From Cyanophora paradoxa (lineage: Eukaryota; Glaucocystophyceae; Cyanophorales; Cyanophoraceae): 64,000 nt of DNA. Under the pieces are notes generated by a model, which did no database searches, had not been told where the DNA came from, and saw nothing but the letters and a program-made list of their open reading frames with translations. The position numbers were made by a program, and so were the translations under genes. This document shows, one piece after another, positions 21,355 to 30,183 of the stretch (the stretch's first letter is position 1; every line of letters starts with the position of its first letter). The DNA lies in assembly GCA_004431415.1 (NCBI GenBank), contig QPMI01000587.1:1-64000 (forward strand), given 5' to 3'.

Positions 21355-22476
21355 ATGCCTCGCGCAGTTAGTATCCAATCCGCGAAGAAGAGAGCGAGTA
21401 TTCTTTCGAAGCTTGGTTATGCTCTTGGAAATGGGTTTATGAATGAAGAGCAATTTAACGCATTCGGTCACTTTGCCTTCGTCAGACGACCGAGACTAAG
21501 CGCACTAAACGACATCGAATTCTCAATTGATGATATCATTGCGAGAGGTGAGGCTCAGCAAAACACAGAAGATGAAATTAACCGCTTGGGTCGTATTGAT
21601 GTTCCGCAGGAGTTGGTGAATCAGCGACCAGAGAGAAATACAAAGACACACACGAACCCGTTCAATCGGATGAAAACCGACCTTCGCGAGTTCATTGAAA
21701 ACTCGCCCGGTAACATGGTCACAATTCACATTCGACTCTTTCGGGAATTGAGGGAGGGCGAGGCAGCCCCCCCGCACGTAAACCGGGTCGTCGACCCCGA
21801 GAATGGAATTACGTATATCGAAGCGAAGCGAGTTCGCAACAATCGCCCCCTCGCTGTTCAATGCACAAAAGAAGCCTTCCTTGTTGCATCTAATCTGAAT
21901 CTTGGAACGTTTAACACATTCCCGTGTGTGACGGGTGAACGTATCTACGATTTCATTTTCCAAGTGATCGATTTCAACAAGCAAAACCAAGATTTCCGTT
22001 ACCTTCGCCATGTCGAAATGGACATTTACCCTGAGATCATGACAATCGAGCGAATCATTACTACCGATAACCAAACGCACATCCCAAGAAATGAGCAAAT
22101 TCTTCGGGACAATACGCACGCGCCTATGATCATTTCGAACTACTTGCGCTACGCAATGAATCCTGAGGCGAAGACTTTTCAGGACATGTTTCTTAGAGGC
22201 AATGCGTTCAAAGTCGGGAAGTGTGTGTTTGATGTTCTTATTCAGCAGTTCACACCAGCGTATGCGAAAGCAAAAGAAAAGGGAAAATACAAGAAAGTGG
22301 ATTGGTCATACGAGGGATTATTTACGATGGTTCGGGGGCGCCCGCCAGTTGAAGGGGATGATTGGGGTGTGTCCTTCGCGGAAGTGGTTACAAAGATTCT
22401 CGAACCGCTACGCTTGGGAATGGTAACGCCGGGCGGCGACGCCCCTGCCGTCGACCCCACTAAAGTGGCAACGTGA
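21355..22476 (+). CDS. Unknown protein preceding the replication gene
   Basis: 373 residues from ATG 21355. Residues 1-40 are basic; an acidic IDDIIARGEAQQNTEDEI segment follows; the middle and C-terminal thirds look globular (KCVFDVLIQQFTPAYAKAKEK near 295-315 and a WSYEGLFTMVRGRPPVEGDD segment). The tail is Pro/Ala-rich. It lies upstream of the polymerase-helicase gene in the same direction and could be an early replication partner or the displaced N-terminal part of that polymerase. I see no catalytic motif and do not assign a function. Confidence 0.7.
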   Translation: MPRAVSIQSAKKRASILSKLGYALGNGFMNEEQFNAFGHFAFVRRPRLSALNDIEFSIDDIIARGEAQQNTEDEINRLGRIDVPQELVNQRPERNTKTHTNPFNRMKTDLREFIENSPGNMVTIHIRLFRELREGEAAPPHVNRVVDPENGITYIEAKRVRNNRPLAVQCTKEAFLVASNLNLGTFNTFPCVTGERIYDFIFQVIDFNKQNQDFRYLRHVEMDIYPEIMTIERIITTDNQTHIPRNEQILRDNTHAPMIISNYLRYAMNPEAKTFQDMFLRGNAFKVGKCVFDVLIQQFTPAYAKAKEKGKYKKVDWSYEGLFTMVRGRPPVEGDDWGVSFAEVVTKILEPLRLGMVTPGGDAPAVDPTKVAT

Positions 22477-22697
22477 CCGCCTGCACTGCGATGGCGCAGC
22501 CAGGGGGGGTGTCCCAGGGGTCCAAAGAGACACCCCGGTAAGACACCGGACTGGACTACGTCCCTCGGTCGCTGAGATAGAGGGGCAAGTGTCAGTAGAA
22601 TAGACGCCGATGGCGTCCCCTCCGGACCTATCACCCCAAAACACGAAACAAACACCTTGTTCCCTGTGTTGCATACGTTAAGATCGAAAACGAACAC
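22477..22697 (+). other. Intergenic region with strong hairpins
   Basis: GC-rich spacer with three predicted stems: GGGGTGTC...GACACCCC (22506-22513 with 22529-22536), CCGGT-AAGAC-ACCGG (22535-22549), and GACGCC-GAT-GGCGTC (22603-22617). It could be a structured leader or terminator for the flanking genes, or a small RNA. No tRNA fold was seen. Confidence 0.45.
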
Positions 22698-25603
22698 ATG
22701 TATTTGCTCAACCACAATGTGAAATCACTAACGCAATCTTTCAACGGATCAAAGCCGAAAGATACGACGCTTTCGCTCGGATCTCGTTACAAGATCATCA
22801 AGCAAAGGAGACACAAAGAATTCGCTTCGAATCCGGATGAGATCGTCAAGATTCTGAATTCGGATACTCTGAAAAATCAGTCGAAGATTCGCATTTGTTA
22901 TGGGGCGCCGCTCGATGAATTGTTTACACAATTTGTGGTGAATCACAATTATCAAGTTCATGCAACAATCTCGCCCATGAAAAAGATCACTCAGATTCAC
23001 TTCACGATCGAAGACAAGGATGTAGTAATTACCCCGCCAGGTTCAGACACCGAAGTAGAAACAGCCTTCGAGATTCAGTTCAGAAATGCTGAGTATCGCG
23101 AAAAATTCGAGAAACTGAACTTGGCGATGTATCGCACTCTGATCAATTCCGCGAACAAGAGTTGCTATAATGAGCAAACGCAAACAGCCTTCAAAATCGG
23201 ATCACAAACAGCACTTCGTGGACTGTTCGACTTGGATGAACAAATTCGCGAAGAGATCTATTACAGCGAAGACATCAAAGAGGTCGACATGTGTAAGGCG
23301 TATCCTCACATTATCGCGAATCTGATTGAGTTCGTTCCGGTTCTGAGCAAGTTCGATGTGTTCAAAAAAGCCTCGATTGCTTCGGCGGACGAAATCGAAG
23401 AATACAGCTTCTACTGCGTGACTCTGAACGAAAAATACTTCGTCAAGCGGAAGGACAAGAACGGGAACAAGTTCGAGGCAAACACGTATGATAGATACAA
23501 GCGCATGATAGTTAGTGATCGCTACAATGTTATCCCCGGTTTGGTTCTAAAAAAACATTACAGCGACTTCAAGGACGACATACGCATTACCGGGGTTCTA
23601 CGACCATACAAATTGGTTCGTAACCTTGCGGGTCACACAGTCAAGCAAGTATTAGAGAGCGATCTCGAATCGACCGATAAGAAACAGATTCTCGTTTCAA
23701 ACACGGGTCAACTTGGGAAGCAAAAAAATAGCAGGGTGAAGACGACAGTATTTAATAAGCGCGATGATGCGATTGAGTTCCAGAAGCAACACGGCGGGGA
23801 AGTGAAGATATACTTTTTGGGGAAAGACCCCACAACCTACGACCCCACCACATTCGTTATGAGTGAATGCGATATGACAGAACCCCACGTTTACTACGTT
23901 AATCAGGTTTCGGAAAAGCAATTGATTGATGGATTTCTACCGTTCCACAATCTCATGTATTCACTCATGCGCATGTGCATGTATGAGAAGTGCATAGAAC
24001 TCGCAAAATTGCAAATCTATCCTCTCGCGATGAATACGGATTGTGTCTACGCAATCGGATCCATGGAATCCGTAGACTTTAACCGAAATGCATTTGAGAA
24101 TATCGGGCGATTCAGTGTGAAGCCATGCAGGAATTTCTACAAGAAGTTCGTGGGCGAAAAGAAAGATTTGGAATACAAGCGCATCCGATGCGGAAGGTTT
24201 GAGCGAGCGGAAGATTTCGTTAAAATTCAGGAGTTCGGGTTTCAACGCCACACCGTAACCGATGAGTTCAACACCCTCGCTATCTGTGACCTCCTCGCAA
24301 CCCAAAAGCGGTGGGTTCTACTTGGGGTCGTGCCGGGCGTGGGAAAGACTTACATGACAATTGAATACGGCAAGCGATTCAAAAACCCGCTTTACATCGT
24401 TCCGACAAACAAGCGCGTGAAAGAGATGAAAGAACAAGGTTTGAAAAACGTAAAGACAATCTACGATGCGCTTCACCTGAAAATTGACGAATCCGCAATG
24501 GATGAGATCGTCGGGGGCAACTCAGCCGGATTAGTCGAATACGATTGCATCATAATCGATGAAATCTGTCAGTTCAAAATTGGCGAGTTATCCGCTCTCG
24601 ATCACATCATGAGTGTGCAGTTCCCCGACAAGGATTACATAGCTACGGGGATCCCTTCCAGAACCCACCGATTCAGGACATGACGGTAGACCAGAAAGAA
24701 TACTACTTGGACATCCTACATCGACTGTTTGAAAACGAGTTGCTTCTACAAGTCAACAAGCGACACGAAAGCGTGGAAGATCGCAGAACAGTAGAGAAAA
24801 TACACACTGACTTGTTCGAGAAAGGATTGAGTGTATCTGATGTGATCGAAAAGTATCAATTCAAGAGGGTTGATACTGTGGAGAAAACGGACGTCGCGAT
24901 AGTTTACACCAATAGGAAGGGCGCCGAAGTGAATCTAAATCTTCACAGAATGAACTACGGGGAAGATGTGCCGATTTTCGCGAGCGGCGTTAAGATCGTC
25001 GCAAAGACGCGCATGGTCAAGAATGGTTACACGATTCATAACGGATTCACTTACAACATTGTGAACTTTTCCGAAAAGGAATTCGTTATTGAGGATGTTG
25101 CGAGCGGTGAGCATATCAAGTTGGAATCTGATGCGGTTAAACATTTCGCTCTGTCGTATGCTCACACTTGTCACGTAATACAGGGCGATACGATTCGGTG
25201 CGAAGGGAACCGGGTGGTGGTGTTTGAGGCGGGGGCGCCCTTTGTTTCGAAGGAGTGGCTTTACGTCGCATTGACAAGAACAACGCGACTAAGTGATGTT
25301 GTGATTTACCACAATGGCTACGAGTATGCAGATTGGATAGTTTACAAGCGCGACGGGAACGAAAAAATCGCGACTTACAAGGATCAAGACCGGATTGCGA
25401 ACAGACTGTATGACGACAAAGATTACATCACTTGGGATTGGATTAAGAAGCGCTACGGCAAGCAATACGGTCACTGTGGTCGGTGCTACGATGCTTTGGA
25501 TTTCGCCGATATCTCAGTGGATCGAGTGAACAATGCAGTGGCGCATATCACTAAAAATTGTTTCCTGTCTCATATTAAGTGTATTATTAAGTGTCTCATA
25601 TAA
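22698..25603 (+). pseudogene. Polymerase-like/SF1 helicase fusion, upstream copy, frameshifted
   Basis: The N-terminal half resembles a divergent family-B-like polymerase: DMCKAYP at about residues 197-203 fits motif A (D-x3-x-Y-P), and MNTDCVY at about 445-451 fits motif C but with Cys where Ser is usual. The C-terminal half is an SF1 helicase: Walker A GVVPGVGKT (543-551), Walker B IIIDE (618-622), then motif III. The fusion recalls the polymerase-SF1 helicase proteins described in transpovirons and some PLVs (family knowledge). The frame breaks near 24650, where this copy has four Gs and the downstream copy five (27043-27047). Helicase motifs V and VI continue in another frame from 24680 to 25603. 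Intact it would be about 970 residues. Confidence 0.78.
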
Positions 25604-27980
25604 ACAGCACTTCGTGGACTGTTCGACTTGGATGAACAAATTCGCGAAGAGATCTATTACAGCGAAGACATCAAAGAGGTCGACATGTGTAAGGCGTATC
25701 CTCACATTATCGCGAATCTGATTGAGTTCGTTCCGGTTCTGAGCAAGTTCGATGTGTTCAAAAAAGCCTCGATTGCTTCGGCGGACGAAATCGAAGAATA
25801 CAGCTTCTACTGCGTGACTCTGAACGAAAAATACTTCGTCAAGCGGAAGGACAAGAACGGGAACAAGTTCGAGGCAAACACGTATGATAGATACAAGCGC
25901 ATGATAGTTAGTGATCGCTACAATGTTATCCCCGGTTTGGTTCTAAAAAAACATTACAGCGACTTCAAGGACGACATACGCATTACCGGGGTTCTACGAC
26001 CATACAAATTGGTTCGTAACCTTGCGGGTCACACAGTCAAGCAAGTATTAGAGAGCGATCTCGAATCGACCGATAAGAAACAGATTCTCGTTTCAAACAC
26101 GGGTCAACTTGGGAAGCAAAAAAATAGCAGGGTGAAGACGACAGTATTTAATAAGCGCGATGATGCGATTGAGTTCCAGAAGCAACACGGCGGGGAAGTG
26201 AAGATATACTTTTTGGGGAAAGACCCCACAACCTACGACCCCACCACATTCGTTATGAGTGAATGCGATATGACAGAACCCCACGTTTACTACGTTAATC
26301 AGGTTTCGGAAAAGCAATTGATTGATGGATTTCTACCGTTCCACAATCTCATGTATTCACTCATGCGCATGTGCATGTATGAGAAGTGCATAGAACTCGC
26401 AAAATTGCAAATCTATCCTCTCGCGATGAATACGGATTGTGTCTACGCAATCGGATCCATGGAATCCGTAGACTTTAACCGAAATGCATTTGAGAATATC
26501 GGGCGATTCAGTGTGAAGCCATGCAGGAATTTCTACAAGAAGTTCGTGGGCGAAAAGAAAGATTTGGAATACAAGCGCATCCGATGCGGAAGGTTTGAGC
26601 GAGCGGAAGATTTCGTTAAAATTCAGGAGTTCGGGTTTCAACGCCACACCGTAACCGATGAGTTCAACACCCTCGCTATCTGTGACCTCCTCGCAACCCA
26701 AAAGCGGTGGGTTCTACTTGGGGTCGTGCCGGGCGTGGGAAAGACTTACATGACAATTGAATACGGCAAGCGATTCAAAAACCCGCTTTACATCGTTCCG
26801 ACAAACAAGCGCGTGAAAGAGATGAAAGAACAAGGTTTGAAAAACGTAAAGACAATCTACGATGCGCTTCACCTGAAAATTGACGAATCCGCAATGGATG
26901 AGATCGTCGGGGGCAACTCAGCCGGATTAGTCGAATACGATTGCATCATAATCGATGAAATCTGTCAGTTCAAAATTGGCGAGTTATCCGCTCTCGATCA
27001 CATCATGAGTGTGCAGTTCCCCGACAAGGATTACATAGCTACGGGGGATCCCTTCCAGAACCCACCGATTCAGGACATGACGGTAGACCAGAAAGAATAC
27101 TACTTGGACATCCTACATCGACTGTTTGAAAACGAGTTGCTTCTACAAGTCAACAAGCGACACGAAAGCGTGGAAGATCGCAGAACAGTAGAGAAAATAC
27201 ACACTGACTTGTTCGAGAAAGGATTGAGTGTATCTGATGTGATCGAAAAGTATCAATTCAAGAGGGTTGATACTGTGGAGAAAACGGACGTCGCGATAGT
27301 TTACACCAATAGGAAGGGCGCCGAAGTGAATCTAAATCTTCACAGAATGAACTACGGGGAAGATGTGCCGATTTTCGCGAGCGGCGTTAAGATCGTCGCA
27401 AAGACGCGCATGGTCAAGAATGGTTACACGATTCATAACGGATTCACTTACAACATTGTGAACTTTTCCGAAAAGGAATTCGTTATTGAGGATGTTGCGA
27501 GCGGTGAGCATATCAAGTTGGAATCTGATGCGGTTAAACATTTCGCTCTGTCGTATGCTCACACTTGTCACGTAATACAGGGCGATACGATTCGGTGCGA
27601 AGGGAACCGGGTGGTGGTGTTTGAGGCGGGGGCGCCCTTTGTTTCGAAGGAGTGGCTTTACGTCGCATTGACAAGAACAACGCGACTAAGTGATGTTGTG
27701 ATTTACCACAATGGCTACGAGTATGCAGATTGGATAGTTTACAAGCGCGACGGGAACGAAAAAATCGCGACTTACAAGGATCAAGACCGGATTGCGAACA
27801 GACTGTATGACGACAAAGATTACATCACTTGGGATTGGATTAAGAAGCGCTACGGCAAGCAATACGGTCACTGTGGTCGGTGCTACGATGCTTTGGATTT
27901 CGCCGATATCTCAGTGGATCGAGTGAACAATGCAGTGGCGCATATCACTAAAAATTGTTTCCTGTCTCATATTAAGTGTA
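23206..27980 (+). repeat. 2.38 kb tandem duplication with an 18 bp filler
   Basis: 23206-25583 and 25602-27980 appear identical apart from one G (24647-24650 versus 27043-27047). The 18 bp between them, ttattaagtgtctcatat, is made of pieces of the adjacent copy end (ctcatat and attaagtgt) in swapped order, a sign of templated end-joining. It duplicates the last four-fifths of the polymerase-helicase gene. Confidence 0.93.
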
Positions 27981-27997
27981 ATTGCGCCGCGCAATAA
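25628..27997 (+). pseudogene. Polymerase-like/SF1 helicase fusion, downstream copy, 5'-truncated
   Basis: Open for 789 codons and free of the upstream copy's frameshift. It contains polymerase motif A (DMCKAYP), the motif C-like MNTDCVY, Walker A (PGVGKT), Walker B (IIIDE), motif III (ATGDPFQNPP), motif V (HVIQGDT) and motif VI (VALTRTTR). It lacks the first 175 residues or so because the duplication began inside the gene. There is no ATG at the open start (a stop lies just before the junction), so initiation would need an internal ATG or read-through. The stop overlaps the integrase ATG in TAATG, showing the original gene order. Confidence 0.75.
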
Positions 27998-29067
27998 TGG
28001 AACAGATCCTCTCTTACTCAAAGTATCGTCAGAAACTGATAAATGAAAAAGTGCGATTTGATGAAAAAGAATTGAAAAAGCGATTTGAGAATTCGGAACT
28101 CCAACAGATCTTTAAGAAACCGAAAAAGCCGAAATCGTTCCTTCGAATTGTCGCGAAACCGAATTCATTTCAAGTAGACATCATGTTCTTTCGAGGTTAT
28201 CAGACAGCAAATAATGGTTATTTTAAAATGATTAGTTTTGTAGACATTCTCAGCAGAAAGGCATTTGTGTATCCTTTTAAAACCAATGAAGAGATTCCGA
28301 GTATTTTAAATAGGTTCAAACGAGATGCAGGTAAGGTTAGTGCATTGTCAGGCGATAATGAATTTTCGAATGCAGTCTACCGAAATTGGTGTAGCGAAAA
28401 TGGTGTTACACTTTACACAGATTTAGCAAAAGATGATCACATTACTGTGGGGGATAAACTTGGGATAATCGATAGGTTCACGAGAACCTTCAAGCAGTAT
28501 TTAAGGAAGGCTATGACTTCCAAGGGAACAACGAAATGGATTGATTTAGTGGGAGATGGGGTGGATTTATACAACAGTAGCCCACATTCGGCATTGAAGA
28601 ATGATTCGCCGAACGCAGTTTACGCAAGTGAAGACAAGCAACTTTTTATTTACATGCGCGACACAGTTCACAACAATAACGTGAAGGCAAACGACCCGAA
28701 CACAATCAAACCGGGTGATACTGTTCGCGTTTTGCAACCGCGAGGCGCATTCGAAAAAGAAGGCGCGCAATTCAGTCAGAAGGTCTATAAGGTGGGGAAA
28801 ACCGACCGGAACAGGTTCAAAGTTTTAGAGGACAACGATGGGGAGACACCGAAAGAGGTAGCGAGGCGCTTTAAAAAGCAGGAATTGCAAAAAGTGAACG
28901 CGGAGGAAATTATAAGAATTCCGTCGCAAAAGCGCATCGAACGCGTAAAGAAAACGAATAAAGTGAATAGATTGGTCACAAAGGAAGGGATTAGACCCAA
29001 CCGTAGCAAGGTCGTGAGGCGCCGCTACTATCTGAGAAGTGGGTTGACCAAGCGCGGGGGGTCTTAA
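27997..29067 (+). CDS. Retroviral-type (rve) integrase of PLV/Polinton kind
   Basis: 356 residues from the ATG that overlaps the helicase stop (TAATG). An RNase H-fold integrase core runs from about residue 55 to 230. Candidate catalytic acids are D61 (FQVDIMFF), D120 (LSGDNEFSN) and, 38 residues later, D159 in GIIDRFTRTFK, where retroviruses have Glu. A small SH3-like beta segment (KPGDTVRVLQP) at about 245 and a very basic tail (SKVVRRRYYLRSGL) follow, as in integrases of virophages and Polintons. It would cut and join the inverted-repeat ends into host DNA, giving the 5 bp duplication seen here. The reading frame is intact. The middle of the gene is CpG-poor. Confidence 0.88.
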   Translation: MEQILSYSKYRQKLINEKVRFDEKELKKRFENSELQQIFKKPKKPKSFLRIVAKPNSFQVDIMFFRGYQTANNGYFKMISFVDILSRKAFVYPFKTNEEIPSILNRFKRDAGKVSALSGDNEFSNAVYRNWCSENGVTLYTDLAKDDHITVGDKLGIIDRFTRTFKQYLRKAMTSKGTTKWIDLVGDGVDLYNSSPHSALKNDSPNAVYASEDKQLFIYMRDTVHNNNVKANDPNTIKPGDTVRVLQPRGAFEKEGAQFSQKVYKVGKTDRNRFKVLEDNDGETPKEVARRFKKQELQKVNAEEIIRIPSQKRIERVKKTNKVNRLVTKEGIRPNRSKVVRRRYYLRSGLTKRGGS

Positions 29068-29073
29068 AAAAAT

Positions 29074-29151
29074 GGTTGCGCAACCAGGTTGCGGTGGTTG
29101 CGCGACCAGGTTGCGGTGGTTGCGCGACCAGGTTTCGGTGGTGGCGCAACC
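29074..29151 (-). promoter_or_regulatory. Right subterminal palindrome cluster (iterons)
   Basis: Four 12 bp near-palindromes directly after the integrase stop: GGTTGCGCAACC at 29074, GGTTGCGCGACC at 29096 and 29118, GGTGGCGCAACC at 29140. Read on the minus strand, the central copies become GGTCGCGCAACC, exactly the left-end variant, so the clusters are mirror images. Confidence 0.75.
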
Positions 29152-29180
29152 AGTTGAGGGGGGCATTGTGGTTGTCACAG

Positions 29181-29887
29181 ATGGCTTCTCCAACGGCAAC
29201 CATTATTCTTCTTCTCGCCAGTTACTTCGATCGATCCGGACATGTCGACTCTTACCAAGATCCCAATAATCTTGATGTCGGAAAGTTTAGTGTATCACTG
29301 GACGTTCCCTCCAACATTTACGATCTAATTGCTTCTCTCGGCATTCCGTATGAAGTGAAAAATAGTAAGGTGACATTTCGCGATACCAATGCTATCGATT
29401 TCCTCGGCGCAATCGATAGACTCGCTACACGCGGTAAAGGCGGCGAAATGATAGATCGATTCACATACAATCTCATGCCCACCGTCAAAATCTCATGCCC
29501 ACCGTCCTCCCCACAAAGAGACGCCCCTCTGATGTCGGCTACGATCTTTCTATAATCGGCGTTTCGAAGGTCTTCTCCGATGTCGTTACCCTCTATGATA
29601 CGGGTTTTAAAATCGCCGTCGAACCCGGGTATTACGTCGAGATCGTTCCACACAGTAATCTTTCTGACTCAGGTCATATACTTGCCAACAGTGTCGGGAT
29701 AATTGAGGCATCCTATCGCGGAAACATATTCGTTGCGCTAACAAAAATCGATGCTTCCGCGCCCTCGATAAAATTCCCCTTCCGTTGTTGTCTAATGATC
29801 GTCCGGAAACAGTTTTTTGCAAATCTTGTCGATGCCGACATTGCGACATGGGACGAAACTTTTCAGGTTGCGGGGGAAACGATGTAA
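29181..29887 (+). pseudogene. dUTPase with LAGLIDADG-like N-terminal domain, broken by a short duplication
   Basis: Residues from ATG 29181 (MASPTATIILLLASYFDRSG) look like one LAGLIDADG-type unit (hydrophobic helix, FDRSGHV, a GIPYE segment, DFLGAI). The catalytic part from about 29495 shows dUTPase motifs: PSDVGYDL (I), PHSNLS (II, His replacing the usual Arg), ANSVGIIEASYRGN (III) and PFRCCLMIVRKQ (IV). This two-part layout matches dUTPase-like proteins of giant viruses (family knowledge). A duplication of 20 bp period at 29469-29506 shifts the frame between the parts. The C-terminal part alone (130 codons from ATG 29495) lacks a clear motif V. It would convert dUTP to dUMP. The last codons lie inside the right inverted repeat. 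Confidence 0.78.
29469..29506 (+). repeat. Short tandem duplication breaking the dUTPase
   Basis: The segment aatctcatgcccaccgtc occurs at 29469 and again 20 bp later. Because 20 is not a multiple of three, the N-terminal and catalytic frames are separated; the two frames are offset by exactly this amount. Confidence 0.9.
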
Positions 29888-30183
29888 AATTTCGGGAGCA
29901 TGGCGGCGAATTTCATGTTTTTGTCGATGCAATGAATAAAAGCGTATTGCGCGTATAGTCTTACTGAGTCTTACTGAGATTTTCGGGTGAGTATCGGGAT
30001 TATCGGGATGAAATAGATCTCGGGGGCTTCGCGGGTTAATCTATCGATACATTACGATAAATTTCGATTTTATCGATTCTATTACTGAGTCTTACTGAGA
30101 TTTTCGGAAAAATCGGTTTATTATCGGGATTATCGGGGGAATTTGGGTTTTATTTTTTTGGGGGCATGGCGCCACGCTGAGCT
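29872..30183 (-). repeat. Right terminal inverted repeat
   Basis: 312 bp inverted copy of 15967-16286, ending CGCTGAGCT before the GAGGG target duplication. Confidence 0.95.

Larger units (their letters stand above)
15967..30183. mobile_element. Integrated Polinton-like virus / virophage-like element (14.2 kb)
   Basis: The element is bounded by inverted repeats starting AGCTCAGCGTGG and flanked by GAGGG on both sides (15962-15966 and 30184-30188), inside one short satellite module. It carries a morphogenesis set typical of the PLV/virophage/Polinton assemblage (packaging ATPase, double-jelly-roll major capsid protein, minor capsid protein). It also has a retroviral-type integrase, a polymerase-like/SF1 helicase fusion and a dUTPase of giant-virus type. 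No maturation protease was recognised. The duplicated, frameshifted helicase gene and the broken dUTPase suggest it can no longer replicate unaided (inference). Membership in a named PLV group cannot be settled by eye. Confidence 0.9.

Noticed and set aside
23697-24305. Minus-strand frames inside the polymerase-helicase gene, repeated at 26093-26701
   Set aside because: Antisense shadows, duplicated only because the sense gene is.
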